From Acanthaster planci (lineage: Eukaryota; Echinodermata; Asteroidea; Valvatida; Acanthasteridae), in NCBI RefSeq assembly GCF_001949145.1, contig NW_019091491.1, positions 52,598 to 116,597 of the forward strand: a stretch of DNA of 64,000 nucleotides. Direction: 5' to 3'. This document shows positions 38,201 to 49,200 of this stretch, in pieces. Position numbers and translations under genes: made by a program. The stretch's first letter is position 1. Each line of letters starts with the position of its first letter. The notes beneath the pieces are model-generated. The model had not been told where the DNA came from, did no database searches, and saw only the letters and a list, made by a program, of their open reading frames with translations.

Positions 38201-38587
38201 ACATTGAGCACAGTGTCTTTGACCACACTGCTTTCTTTCTTTTGTTTGCCATCCAGTACGTTGGTCACATTCCTCGTTAGTGGTTACTGGCATGGTATCC
38301 ACCCAGGCTACTTCCTCTGTTTCCTGACTACTCCCATGATCCTTATCGCCGAGGATCGGATGCGTGTCTTCCGTCATGGTGATGCCATCTTCTGGTATGA
38401 CAAAGTGGGCTGGGTCATGAAATGTTACACCTTCCAATATGTCCACATGGGTTTTCAGCTTCTGGGATTCTGGGAAACAATGCGTCATTGGGCATCCACG
38501 TACTTCCTGGGTCATTTACTAACCGGATTCTTTCTGGCAGTGGCGATAGTATTCAAGCCCAGGAGAACTGAGAAAAAAGTGGAGTGA
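29263..38587 (+). CDS. MBOAT7: MBOAT7/LPIAT1-like lysophosphatidylinositol acyltransferase, copy 1, with a frameshift
   Basis: MBOAT7 is a multi-pass ER-membrane enzyme that transfers arachidonoyl-CoA to lysophosphatidylinositol in the Lands cycle. Seven coding exons: 29263-29477, 31326-31452, 32008-32182, 32615-32816, 34271-34434, 36979-37146 and 38257-38587. The start MSPTELVYVFVLL matches the family start MSPEEW. Signature segments are RYWNMTVQWWL (catalytic Asn, exon 6) and SGYWHGIHPGYF (catalytic His, exon 7). Exon 5 is 164 nt against 165 nt in copy 2: one base is missing in GGAGC-TAT (about 34,369), where copy 2 has GGAGCATAT. As given, the frame ends at TAG a few codons into exon 6, at about 299 residues, before both catalytic residues. 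Downstream exons are intact in the original frame (about 460 aa if uninterrupted). This is either a recent pseudogene, a sequencing or assembly error, or an allele. The gene contains a 784-base run of N in intron 4 and many repeats. Confidence 0.88.
29484..29934. repeat. Large foldback element (about 165-bp arms, 110-bp loop) in MBOAT7 copy 1 intron 1
   Basis: The left arm 29,484-29,650 (CCTAGACCCGTAAACAGGG, then GGGATTTCTTTCGAAAA, then TGAGCTGAAATTGCA) is repeated as its reverse complement at 29,761-29,934. The left arm starts within about 7 bp of the exon 1 donor. A related single-arm fragment is at 59,485-59,635, and the tip motif CCTGTTTACAGGTCTA recurs near 63,028. No coding capacity was seen. 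Confidence 0.75.
32293..32426 (+). repeat. Tandem duplication, 70-bp period, two copies
   Basis: CAAATGTTTTCATCTAAAGG followed by AGAATCCT(G/A)CATCCCC and the next 25 bases occurs twice, 70 bp apart, with a single visible difference. It lies in MBOAT7 copy 1 intron 3, a recent local duplication. Confidence 0.85.
32853..33770 (+). repeat. 28-bp tandem repeat array interrupted by an N gap (32,932-33,715)
   Basis: Units of the form ACTTGG(C/T)AAACTC, then AAAGAGTCC(G/C)TTGGT, start at 32,853, 32,881 and 32,909 before the gap and at 33,722 and 33,750 after it. The gap of 784 N therefore lies inside the array, in intron 4 of MBOAT7 copy 1. Frames read across the gap are artefacts of the 28-bp unit and the Ns. 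Confidence 0.9.
34271..34434 (+). pseudogene. MBOAT7 copy 1 exon 5 with one-base deletion
   Basis: The exon reads RIYFTVVLVTAYRLRMYAAW, then LLAECVCISATLGA, matching copy 2 (RLRMYSAWILSECVCMSATLGA). It then shifts: the frame in use gives ILCLPNQRSDW, while the next frame gives YPVSTKPKVGLGPSV, the counterpart of YPVSFKPKVGLGPSV in copy 2. The 3' part of the exon aligns codon for codon with copy 2, so a single deletion at about 34,369 explains the break. Acceptor TTTTAG and donor GTAAGC are intact. Confidence 0.85.
34849..35006. repeat. Foldback element in MBOAT7 copy 1 intron 5
   Basis: GGGAATAAATATGTGTTTGG at the left pairs with CCAAGCACACATTTATTCCC at the right, and the stems continue inward (CGTTTAAGACCGACTC against GAGCCGATCTTAAACG) to an inner AATGCCC/GGGCATT pair at 34,918-34,945. 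The whole 158 bp can fold into one long hairpin, as in a MITE or foldback element. Confidence 0.7.
35270..36114. mobile_element. Non-autonomous pogo/Tigger-like DNA transposon (about 845 bp)
   Basis: The termini are inverted: TA-CAGTAAACTC at 35,268-35,279 and GAGTTTACTG-TA at 36,105-36,116, giving a TA target-site duplication as expected for the Tc1/mariner superfamily. Subterminal copies of a motif like AAGTCGGC(N)TTT recur near both ends. Open frames inside (110 codons plus, 191 codons minus) show no DDE transposase features that I can see, so it is called non-autonomous. It lies in MBOAT7 copy 1 intron 5. Confidence 0.6.
36594..36770. repeat. Near-palindromic foldback element (177 bp) in MBOAT7 copy 1 intron 5
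   Basis: TATGGACTGGC and CACTAGTGCA at the left pair with TGCACTAGTAACC and GCCAGTCCATA at the right. The inner arms AACCAGAAGAGAGTCCTATT and GGAAATAGAACCCTCTTCTGG also pair, leaving a loop of under 20 bases. It is probably a small non-autonomous element. Confidence 0.7.
37689..37876 (+). repeat. 12-bp minisatellite (GACCAGACACAA)n, about 15 units, in MBOAT7 copy 1 intron 6
   Basis: Consecutive 12-mers vary as GACCAGACACAA, GACCGGACACAA and GACCAGTCACAA. A five-unit (60-bp) pattern is repeated, showing secondary expansion. Because 12 is a multiple of three, the array opens long frames (TRPD repeats on plus, SGLV repeats on minus) that are not genes. Confidence 0.9.
37868..37956 (+). repeat. 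Dispersed repeat flank next to the 12-bp minisatellite, copy 1
   Basis: The stretch from GACCATTCAC through TTTTGTTGCAGTTC to TGACTTGAATTCAGAT matches, in reverse orientation, 56,372-56,482 in the BFAR intron. There the same sequence is joined to only one or two 12-bp units. Confidence 0.65.
38020..38160 (-). repeat. tRNA-derived SINE-like sequence with MIR/L2-like tail motif
   Basis: On the minus strand, an A-box-like TGGCCTAGAGGTTAAAG and a B-box-like GGGGTTCAAATCC are spaced as in a tRNA. They are followed by GTGTCCTTAGGCAAGTCACT, which resembles the 3' tail of MIR/L2-type retroposons. It lies in MBOAT7 copy 1 intron 6, just before exon 7. Family name unknown. Confidence 0.6.
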
Positions 38588-41176
38588 GATTGCATCAGTT
38601 TGGAAACAAAGTCTCACTATTCTCGCAGGAGATAGACCTTACTGTGAGTTTGTGTGTAGAAACTAACTGTCCAGGTCATAGTAAAGATGTAAACCATTAA
38701 GTGCTGGGGACAATTTTGTGCCAATTCTACTGCATGCACATACCCAAGTGTACTCCAGTGCACAAATATGCCGTAGCTTATGCACATTCAAACGAAAATT
38801 GGTGTCATTCGTTACATGCATGTCATCAGTGTACAATGTACCATGTATGTGTTTTGTCCTGCCATGCGTGGCTTCCATTCAGGCAGCTGTTCAGCCTGAG
38901 TTTAAAGAAACATCTTAACTGCTGTTGCATCATGCTGGAGCACGTGACCTGCATTCCAAAAATTGATATTGGTCAGGAGCCATTTAAAACGTGTATGAAT
39001 TGAATGTCAGAGTGATGTTACTGCAGTTAATCTGGCATTAGAATGCTTCTAATGAGTTCTTGGACAGATTAATGGACAGAACCCTGGACAGTACCCTGGA
39101 TAGAATTGTGGACAGAACCCTGGACAGGGAACCCTGGACAAATCCTGGACAGAAGTCTGGACAGAAGTCTGGACAGAATCCTGGACAGAACCCTGGATAG
39201 AATTGTGGACAGAACCCTGGACAGGGAACCCTGGACAAATCCTGGACAGAAGTCTGGACAGAAGTCTGGACAGAATCCTGGACAGAAGTCTGGACAGAAG
39301 TCTGGACAGAATCCTGGACAGACCCATGGGCATAATCCTCATCATTTTTTGTATATATTTTATGAGTTCTGGGTATGTACATTGTAAACTAAGAAATCAG
39401 GAAAAAAATGTTTTCAGGGATTATTGACTAAAAGAGGGTTGTAGAATAAATGTGCTATAATTTTTTGAGAATAAAGCATTTTAGATAAATTTTGTAATGT
39501 GGAATCTTATATCTTTTCAGTGTGGAGGCTGTTAAAAGTCTCAGTGACATGATTTTGATATGAATATAGACATGTAAAACAGGTGACATTGTTAATACAT
39601 GTTGAAGTAATTAAATCATTTTCTAAACATGGAATTTTGCACCTGGAAAGTAAGTTTCCACCTACTGTAAAGTTTAGTTTCAGGAACCCTTGAGAATATA
39701 CATCATGTAAGCCTTAGTATAGCAATGACTGTAGTTAGATTTCAACTAGTTAAGTTCAATTCCAACTGAGTACTGAAGATTAATGGATGTGAGAGGAAAC
39801 ATTGAAAGTTATCAGTACTGCGTGTAGGTTACCTGTCCTATTATCAACAGACATGCAGTTTTTCCTGAGGCTAGCTGTTTCCCCTCTTCAAACTATATAT
39901 GCGGCATTACAAATTTGACACTGCAATTTTTTTAAAAATCAATTAATTTATTTTTATTGATTTATTCATTTTGTCCTGATTATCCAAATCTTTGCACGCT
40001 AACATCACACTCTATACCTCATCGAATGTCTATTTGATAACTTTACAGATTACAAAGTACTGTAACTGCCATAAATGCACCATGCACGCGCATAACTGAA
40101 CCAAGAAATTTCAGGGGAATGAATGGATGTTGGGACACTACCAATATGGAGTTGGACATAGTAGCTGGTAAAGTGTCAGTCACTAGTAAAATGTTTCCAT
40201 TTATAAGGGCATTCAAATTCATCTCCTGGTTCATTGTTAAATAACTACAGGTATATAGACCACTCTCATTTTGCCTACAACCATAGTTTAAGTAGCCACT
40301 GCAGGAAAACACGACTGTGTTGATGTAATGTTCTCTCTCTCTGTCTTTCATACTGTGAATTCCTTTCGAAATGTCTTTTTTGTCTATGGATATGAATTGA
40401 ACTTGACAAAAGATCACTGTTATTCTTACATAATGGTGTTTATTCACATGATTTGATTACCAATTAAATACAGTCCTCATTGTAAAATATTTTTTGTAAT
40501 GAACAATTAAATTATAGAGTTAATTTTGATAATTATGAATAACCTCATGCTTTCATAAGTTGTCAAAACGTAGCTAAAAGAATTTTTGTTCATCTTTTTC
40601 TTTGTAAAAAGGTGATTCAAAATAGACATCATTGGATGTTCTGTTTTTGACAGATTTTTAAAAATTAGAGTACACCTGTTTTGGGGGTAAAAACAGGATT
40701 ATTTTGTGAGGTTTGTACTCTGACATTGTTTTGATATTATCTGTTGAGAAATTTTCACTATGAATTTTGGAGTTTTCTGACTAAACCAGTCAAGTTACTT
40801 TCTTTGCTCTATCGGTTTGACTTTTGCTTTTTCACAACATTCCTCAAATAAAGTATATTAACACATTTCATAACGTGCAGAGTTGTTCCACATGTTTGCT
40901 GCTTATCCTGTCGTTTGTCACCAATTTCTATTAAACTTATTTATGGATTTTTTTTAATAGAGCGGACCGTTTCTATTGATAACCCTGTGTGCTTACATTT
41001 ACGTGTGCACATTATTTTGACCGTGCCTGGCCTGGTTCTCCCCACTTATTTTAACATATATACTGCTAAATTGCAATTCCGCCCTCTACAGTCTATTGCT
41101 GGCGTCCATATCCACGAACTGCGGCGACGACTGTCGAATTTTACCCTAAAAATTCTCATTTCCCAGCCATCAGACG
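38588..41176. other. Intergenic region between the tandem MBOAT7 copies
   Basis: It holds the 3' UTR of copy 1, a 12-bp-unit minisatellite at 39,057-39,330 and otherwise AT-rich DNA without a supported gene. Small frames on both strands (up to 155 codons, overlapping the start of copy 2) show no recognisable domain. The copy 2 promoter should lie near its right end. Confidence 0.6.
39057..39330 (+). repeat. 12-bp-unit minisatellite (CCTGGACAGAAT)n with a 97-bp higher-order repeat
   Basis: Units such as CCTGGACAGAAT, CCTGGACAGAAC and TCTGGACAGAAG follow one another. The block TAGAATTGTGGACAGAACCC at 39,101 recurs at 39,198, so a 97-bp set of variants is duplicated. Frames across it (DRSLDRILD repeats) are artefacts. 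Confidence 0.9.
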
Positions 41177-44100
41177 ATGTCACCGACAGAATTCATCTAC
41201 CTCTGCATGTTGCTGATATCCCTAGGACTCGGACATGTCGTAAAGCATGCCAGGAATCCTCAGGAAAAGCGATTGATCTGTACATTAGTCGGTGTATCGA
41301 TGGTGGTTGGGTTGTGTGGATGGCAGGCCTACCATTCCATTTTCACCACCTTGGTTGCTGGTGTTATTGTGGCGTTCGTTGACCCTGAGTAAGTCGTGAC
41401 CTGTTTCAGTGTTTGCATTGTGTTGGACGATCCTTTGCCAATTCAACACAAGTCGATCTCTGTTAGGTTATGAATGGACCAGGAAATACCGAGCGCTGGA
41501 AATAATGCAGTATCTGGGATCATGCTTGAATTTCCTGGTCAGTTAAGAAAATATTACTTGAACTGAAATATTTAAAATGTAGTGAAAACATGGAATTAAA
41601 CATGTACTCCCATTAGACTGTGATATTTGTATGACAACCAACAACTTAACAAAATTGCATCCAAGTTCCACTCAATCATGTCATGGAGGAATATGATCAT
41701 ATCAATGTGTTCCCTAAGACATGTAATTTAAACACTTGTCATTTGAAACCTCCTATCATGCCCTGTACATACACGTGGATGGCATTTGATTTTTTTACAC
41801 AGTGGATATTTAGCCATCGCTGGCAAATTTAAGGTACTATATTTAGCCATTTTACAAGAAGACAGTGCCCTCTTTGATGCATATACACAAGAAAGCCTGT
41901 AATTTGTAAAGGTTATTAAATTACCACTAGATTGCAGGCGGAGTCTGTGGTGTAATGGATAGCACATTTGTCTTGCCGTTTATTTGAAGTGCTCCCAACT
42001 GGGTTTGATCCTTACATTCATCTACGTTTATGTAGCTAGTGAGCTCTGTGTTTTCCTGATCCCCAAAATTATCAATGTTCTTTTAATGTTATTTTAAATT
42101 GACTAGGAAAGAGTTCCATACAACACTCATTTCCCCTTAAAATAACACAACAGCCTTCAAAACGTGATAACAAGTCTTAAAAAGTGAAATTTAGCTACGA
42201 AAATTGAAGCATTTACTTAGCAAACTCTTTTTATAGACAAGTCTCATGGGTTTGTGCACAGGGGCATCAAGCATTGTCCATACATCTATATGGAACTCTT
42301 TCAACTGACTCCAGTGTTTAATTACAGAGTATTACATTTCTGTATCTGATTTGCGGCTCTGGAGGATTTTTTTTTTCCTACCTTATGAATACAAAGTCAC
42401 AATGACTATGTTGGAATAGAACCAGACTAAGATTTGTCAGGTTAAGAATTTCCAAGACCAGCAAAACAGCTGCTGTGTACATGTATGTGCCAGGGAAAAT
42501 ATTGTTTAGTTGAAATTTGCCAGCAGCAGCAAAATATCCATTGCCTAATTTTCATAGATCTGATTAATTTGGTTGGTCTAAATACTGAATTTTTGTAATG
42601 ATTTGAATCGTAGGAAGTGTCACATCTGGAATTTTGCCTTCTGTTTTTCCTACTTGACATTTTTCCGAGCGGGTCATTTCTTTGGCTTGGCAGCACCCAC
42701 AGCATTTTCCAATGTAGTGCAGCTTCTTCTAACATTGAAGGTAAACTGAAGTTTAAATGTTTTTCTGCTCTCAAAGTGACGGTCTGGTATATTGCATGTA
42801 CTTGTACGAACCATGACAGACTTCTTCACTGGCTTTGAATATATTGATTGATGTACATGTAACATGATGTACGTGTAGCATTGATGTGACATGTACATGT
42901 AAATCTACTTGAATCTTATAATTTCGCTCTGCAGCTAGTTGGTGTTGCCTTTGAAGTACACGATTCCCATGATGTAAAGACTAAACCAAAGATATCTCCA
43001 TCGAATTCACAAGTTGACACTTCTACCAAAGCTAGATACATAGCAGATGTTGGAGACCCAGGAATCATGGATGTCTTCCAGTATGCATTCTGCTTTATTG
43101 GGATCATCACCGGTAAGTGTGATCCCTAGTTCTCTGTGGAGTACCGAAATATGACGTCATTTTTGAACCGGGAAGAATAGTGTAAATGAATGGAGTATAC
43201 ACATGTTGGTTTGCGTGCATAATTGTGCATGTAACATATTCACTTCAATAATCTATTTCATTTACCCTTAAGTTATTTTAATGTTAGGCTTACAAGCTGC
43301 AAAAGCAGTCAACTTGCAGTTAAGGCTGAGCTTTAAAATCCTCTTTGAAGATCCTCTATCAGAAAAGCATTGTTTTTTCCTGCATAACGTACTTTGTTTT
43401 TCAAAGAAATTTCTATGCAAATTTTGATATTCAAACAGTGATTTTCTGTTATCCACTTGAGCTTAATGGAAAAGTTGCATCCAGCTAGATTTTGTAGAGT
43501 TTTGAAGTCACTGGTGTGTTATCACAAACCGAGTCCACATTCTGTTCAAAGTGTCCTGGCTTCATTTATTGCAGTGTTTTTACATTGTCACTAATTTCCT
43601 CTGTTAACAGAAGGGACCGTTGACATCATTTTGGTTCTTGTGTTGAGAACAATATCTCATTCATTACCCACAGGCCCCTACTACAAGTACAAGACATACT
43701 GTGACATGATACAATGCAAGAATTCCAAGGACATACCAAGTATAGACCCGTTGGTACAACGCTTGAAGACACTGGTACCCATTGGCTTGATGTTCCTAAT
43801 CATGTCACATTACCTATCCATTGATTACGTCAGATCCGATGAGTTTTACACCCATGGCTATTGGTATAGGTGAGGAAAGTTGAAGTTTTCTCTGTGACCC
43901 TTGGCTTAAATACATGTACATGTAATTGAGTGCATGTTTGTGCCAGAATCCATGAACGTGGCTAAAAGTACAGCAAATCTGCAAAGTCAAAACAAGACGC
44001 AGTTACTAGGAAAAAATAAATCCATTCCCACTGTGACTGGAGCCTTGATATCAGACCTGTCATAACTCCCCACTCTTACACATATGGTTATACAGACCTG

Positions 44101-46285
44101 TATATGTATGTCGTCCTACATTTAGGCTTACACACAGATATCTTGATATATTAACCCTAGATTTAATTGGAGTTTATTTTTTCACTTGCTGAGCCTTCAT
44201 TTTGACACCAATTTGTGAAAATTGGACTTACCGTTCCCATGTGGCATATATTTTTCAGAGACAGGTCAGCCCAAACTGTGTACTTTTGTGCAGATACCTC
44301 TGTAAAGCTCACACCAATTCTGTAAAGCTCACCCCAATTCTGTAAAGCTCACACCAATGTGTCCTTTTTCTTCATTTCAGGACTCTGTACATGGTCCCAA
44401 TGTTCATGCTTTTCCGTCTGCGTATGTATTCAGCCTGGATCCTCTCTGAATGTGTCTGTATGTCAGCAACGTTAGGAGCATATCCAGTGTCTTTCAAACC
44501 AAAAGTTGGACTAGGCCCAAGTGTAGACCCTGCTGGAGTTGACAGGTAAGAAAGATGAAGACATGAGAAATGATTGTGTCAAGGCACTTGTTAGCAGAGA
44601 TGCATCATTGACTAAAGAGTGAGATTAGATGCTTTCTTTTGAGGTTGGACATTTGGAAGTCATCAGGTACATGTAGCTCAGCAAGCTATTTGAATGAATG
44701 ATTGAAATGTCCATATTTAGAGTCGGCTTCTTGGGCCTTCTGGCTTGGGGCTTCAGGCTTGGGGCTTCAGGCTTGGGGCTGAGCAATTGTGAAGTGGCAA
44801 AAACACAGTGTATTGCACAGTTTCCCAGAAATGAGATCGAGAGATGTGGAGATGATCTGATGTTTCTGGTATATTAAATTAATCACTGAAAAATACCTCA
44901 CAAATTCTGCATTTTGAAAGTGAGCAAAGCAAAACCAATTGCCCTGGGATTTGATTGTTGTACATCCATGGCTTCAAACACGTGTGCTAACTGAACCTAA
45001 TGTACAAGTAATGTGTATTGTTTATACATGTACACAAACGTTGCTCAATCAGTGTCCTGTTTCTAAGCTAGCAGGTCAGTTTGCCAACCTCCCATGATGT
45101 TAATTCCAATGAACCTTCAAACACAAATTCACTCCATTTTTGCCTACTCAGTTCAGATAAGCCAACCGAGTACAGCTATGAGACAATTCACAACATAGAC
45201 TGGTATCAGTGTGACTTCACTACAACCTTCCGTGATGGAATGCGTAACTGGAATATGTCAGTACAGTGGTGGTTGAAGAACTATGTTTTCTTCCGGTTTC
45301 CTGTCAAAGCTTGGAGGTAAAATTTTTAAAAAATCAAACAAATAGGCAAGAAAAACAACAAAATACAAGTTTTAATCCTGGAAAGTATGAAAGAAAATTC
45401 AGTGTCAATAACTGATCAGGTATTTCATAATTTGTAGCCATATTTTGCGATTGCTGGTGGGTTTTTATGAATGTACATGTGGAAGCACTACCTGAATTAT
45501 GCAATATTTATTTTCCTAGAGCATTTTTTCCTTTGGCTGCAAAGTAATGGGTTTCTGCATAGTTTTGTGATCATATATAGAAACAATATAAGCAACACTC
45601 TTCCATGGTAGGTGTCCTGAGTTTGTTAACTAGTACTAGGCCAGTACACGGGACATACACTGTGGTTTAAAATCCCATTTAATGGACATCACTTTCAGGC
45701 ATGACCAGAGGAGGTGTTTCATGCCTCAATCTAGCAAGCTGGTAATCCAGCCTCCAGTACGTGTGTTCATGGTTACCCATTAAAGCGCTGTTATCGCTGG
45801 TTTTTCTTATTGGGCAAGATGTGTTGGATAAAATTCACGTTAAAGACTTAAGCAGCGGATCAAGTAAGATACAAATCAAGCAGGTTAATACTTGACAAAA
45901 TCCGATTCAATTGCCAACATCACAAACTCCTTTTTTACTTGGTCTCTATCCCAGCACTTCCATCACCATGCTGGTCAGTTCTTACTGGCATGGCATTCAT
46001 CCTGGCTACTTCCTTAGTTTCCTCACGGTACCCATCATCTTAATCGCCGAGGACTCAATGATGCGATCTTTCCGTACGGAAGCCAACGCTCCATGGTATG
46101 ACAAGTTCAATTGGTTTTTCCGCATGCGAGCGTTTGAGTACCTTGCTATGGGGTTCCTACTGCTAGGCTTCTGGTCAACGATGCGCTACTGGGCCTCGAC
46201 ATTCTTCATTGTTCATGTGGTAACGTTTCTATTCATTGCCATTGGGCATGTTTGTAGACCAAAGAAAAATATGGAAAGAAAATAA
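41177..46285 (+). CDS. MBOAT7: MBOAT7/LPIAT1-like lysophosphatidylinositol acyltransferase, copy 2 (intact, 457 aa)
   Basis: This is a multi-pass ER enzyme of the MBOAT family that reacylates lysophosphatidylinositol, usually with arachidonoyl-CoA. Seven exons join in phase: 41177-41388, 42614-42740, 42935-43112, 43674-43869, 44381-44545, 45152-45316 and 45955-46285, 1,374 nt in total. The start MSPTEFIYLCMLL matches the family start. Length fits the human protein (472 aa). Catalytic Asn327 lies in RNWNMSVQWWL and His360 in SSYWHGIHPGYF. Other family blocks are FSNVVQLLLTLKLVG, FCFIGIITGPYYKYKTY, FRLRMYSAWILSECVCMSA and MRYWASTFF. Exon lengths and intron phases (2,0,1,2,2,2) equal those of copy 1, so the pair arose by genomic tandem duplication. 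The C-terminus ends in KPKKNMERK-like basic residues (RPKKNMERK), compatible with ER retention. Regulation is not visible. Confidence 0.95.
41941..42020 (+). repeat. tRNA-like sequence (degenerate tRNA pseudogene or SINE head)
   Basis: GTGGTGTAATGGATAGCAC resembles a tRNA A box and D arm, and GGGTTTGATCC a B box, about 30 bases apart. Stems are imperfect and the anticodon arm is not convincing, so it is not called a functional tRNA. The A-box part is closest to tRNA-Arg. It lies in MBOAT7 copy 2 intron 1. Confidence 0.5.
44299..44358 (+). repeat. 20-bp tandem repeat, three copies, before MBOAT7 copy 2 exon 5
   Basis: TCTGTAAAGCTCACACCAAT occurs three times in a row with one base change in the middle copy. 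It ends 22 bp before exon 5 at 44,381, so it overlaps the likely branch-point region. Confidence 0.9.
44737..44778 (+). repeat. 14-bp tandem repeat, three copies
   Basis: CTTCAGGCTTGGGG and its variant CTTCTGGCTTGGGG occur three times in succession in MBOAT7 copy 2 intron 5. Confidence 0.85.
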
Positions 46286-49200
46286 TGCTTGGTTGAAATA
46301 TATCTTGGTTTCGAAAATTTTGAAAGTGGTTTCAAATTACTAAGGCCATAAAATGAAATTTGTGATCATCTCTCTCGTGTTAATCTTTTTATGTAGAAAA
46401 AAGCTATGGATTCATTAAATTGCCATTGAAGTCTAGGATCCCTGGGCAATATGTGTCAGATATGTGTGTGTATGAAATAGGCCATTCATAGTCAAACAAA
46501 TACTGAATACGGGTTTGGAGAGAGCACAAAATGTCGGCTTAGCCTGGCTTTGTGAGGAAAAAATTTGTTTATGAGAATACTGTGCTTATTTCTAATATTG
46601 ATAAAGGAAGCCTGCATTTATACATGTTCATTGAGGAAAGTCTCTGTAAAGGAGAATGGTTGAGTTGGAGCCAAGAGTTACATACAACTACACCAACGAT
46701 TTCCATAATATTTTAGGGACTCCATTAGTTCGTAGCAACTCGAGTCTGCTTTGTTGGAATGTTTATTTTCATTTTCTGAAGTCCTTTGCCCACTCCTTAG
46801 CCTTAGCAATCAAGATGTGGATATGCTACCAAGAAAGTCCAGCATTATTGCTTTACGGTCACAGTGCAGAGGAAATGGATGTAAACTTTTGACCCGGCAT
46901 TATTGAAAACATTTTTAACAAGGTCCAATAAAGCCACCTGATTTGGTTCTCATGATCATGTGACAAATGAGTTCTTATTCCATTGAAGTAAACTCAAAAA
47001 GCTTCTGGTTCTAGGAGTGAATGGAGTCCATTATTGAAAATCTTTGGTGCAGGTTTATTTAAACATCTTGGTTTCAGGTGTATATTGACATGATGAGCGA
47101 GTAAGGGGGAAGTTTTAAGATTCTGTAATAAAATCTGTATATGAAGTCGTATGTGATGTTGCTACTGTTGGTGGCCCTCAAAAACAGGTGCTGAAATAAC
47201 TGAGTGGTTTGTGCATGACTGGAAGAGGTGTTGTGAGAGGGGTGTAAGTGGGGTTTCACAGCACCCCTCTCCACATTAGTGAGCTTTTATCGGCAGAATC
47301 ATGGTGCTGTCTGTAAATATTGGGATGGAAGGGGAGGGGTCATGTATCAGGTCGGGGAATAAGGTTACTATTATACTCATGAAATTTGCTGATGGACCCC
47401 CCCACCACCATCATTTATTAAAATGGTCTGGCAACATTCGTGTTAACTGGAGTGGTAGATAAATCCAAATAGTCACTTATCATTCTGAAAATGGATACAG
47501 CTTCAGATGTCCAAACACCACAAACTTGAATGACTGTGAAGACATTACCATTCTTGATTTGATTTCCTTATCTTCCTCAATCCCTGAGTTTTCATTTACT
47601 GAGTTAACTAAGTGAACATGGTTGTATGAAAAAAAAAGACTTAATGAGCTAAAGATGTTGGCAGTCTTACATTTGATGTAAACAAAATTAAGTCTAACAT
47701 GTACATGTATGGGTGCAGAGTCAAGAAGGAGCCAAAGCCTAACACAAAGACAAGCATTGACAAAGGGCTGCTTGCCTCTCATCCTAAAGTGTGCTACTGT
47801 ATTTGAAATGTAGGAAAGGTCCTCTCTGCCAAAGTTGATGCAATGAAAGGTAATCTCTGTCGACAAAACTAATAAATTATTTAACTTTATTTCTGCTGCT
47901 GTGGTGTGCTGCCTTGTAAAGATGAACTTTTTAACTAGAGTTACTTATTGATGCATTTGATTTTTAAAAACATTGTCTGGTTTGTCATTGTCATTTGTAA
48001 GCACCTTTGCCACATCAGTGGAAACGTGGAATGCTCTCACCCGGGATGAGCCATTTCCAAGGAGCATAGTAAATAACATTCTCCTGTATTAACAGTTGGT
48101 GTTTGGAATAAGAATGTTGTACCAATTGGAGCACCTTCACACAATTTCTACCCAAATACTATTTGATGTGCTAATATCCACCTGTCCCATGATGGACCAC
48201 CAGAAGTGACTTTCATATGGTTACTTTCTGAGGATTTGTTTTTTACTGCTTTTGAGAAACAATTACATGCCTGATGTAAAACTGATCTGTTATGTTCAAA
48301 TTCTCTTCATCCTTTCCAACAAATCTACCATTGTTGGCTCCCAGAATGATGCACAAAAGTAGAGGAAGTGACAGATTACATTGAAGACTGAACCCTGCTT
48401 TAATAGTTTAAATATTCTCCTGACTGTTGAGTAATGAAGCCATGTGACTGACAGTAAAGTGATGGTAAAGTTGCAATCTTCAAGGTGTGTGTATTTTAGC
48501 ATTAAATGTCAATGCTGCAAAATGTATACTGAGTAGAAAAGTTCACTAATTTGTGTACATTGCAATTATGTGTAGGCATTTTTGACAGGTTTGCTTGCTT
48601 GTATTCTTGCCTTAATAATGTCCTCAATTGTACCACTCATTCAGTATATTTTGATCTGTAGTGCCATTCTATAGTGTACATATTAAAAGAGCCAATTTTT
48701 AGCTTCTTAAAAACCTGCACAATCATCTTTATTTCAATCAAATGTTGAAAGTATAGGAAGGATTCATTTGTATATTTATTCAGATGAATTTTGTAATTCC
48801 AGGAATTTTTGAGACTGTCAGGTTTTAAAGAATGCACAATTTGAAATATTCTACAAGAGTGCAATGTGTTCTTAATTTTAGTCCATGATCCCAACCAGAA
48901 CATTTTTATGAAGTGTAGACATTCATTCCAGCTACGATCAAGGAATAAATCATGATCATGCTAGGAAATCAATTGTTTGTGCTGTTCCGTGCCTCAGTTC
49001 TGAAGTGTATGCCATGTGTTCATCTCTGTCAGACATCAGTGCTGTGATAGTTCTCATGAAATCATAATGTGTGCATCATAGCTGCTCACTTAGGATTCCC
49101 CCCCCCCCGCAAGCATTGTGATCCACTCCTTGTACTGTGATAGCAGTTGTCAAGGAAAACTGTCAAAAGGTGTTGATTTTTCACAGTGACGTTATTATGA

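Noticed and set aside
38171-38515. 114-codon minus-strand frame
   Set aside because: It is a shadow of MBOAT7 copy 1 exon 7, which carries the family's catalytic motif on the plus strand.
39038-39387. Long overlapping frames on both strands with 4-residue repeats
   Set aside because: All are translations of the 12-bp-unit minisatellite; the unit length is a multiple of three, so every frame stays open.
40043-40447. 134-codon minus-strand frame in the MBOAT7 intergenic region
   Set aside because: No domain or conserved motif; it lies in AT-rich spacer.
41941-42020. Functional tRNA gene
   Set aside because: A- and B-box-like motifs are present but the stems and anticodon arm are not convincing, so it is kept as a tRNA-like repeat.
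47480-47866. 128-codon minus-strand frame between MBOAT7 copy 2 and BFAR
   Set aside because: No recognisable domain, no splice context, and a composition typical of AT-rich noncoding DNA.
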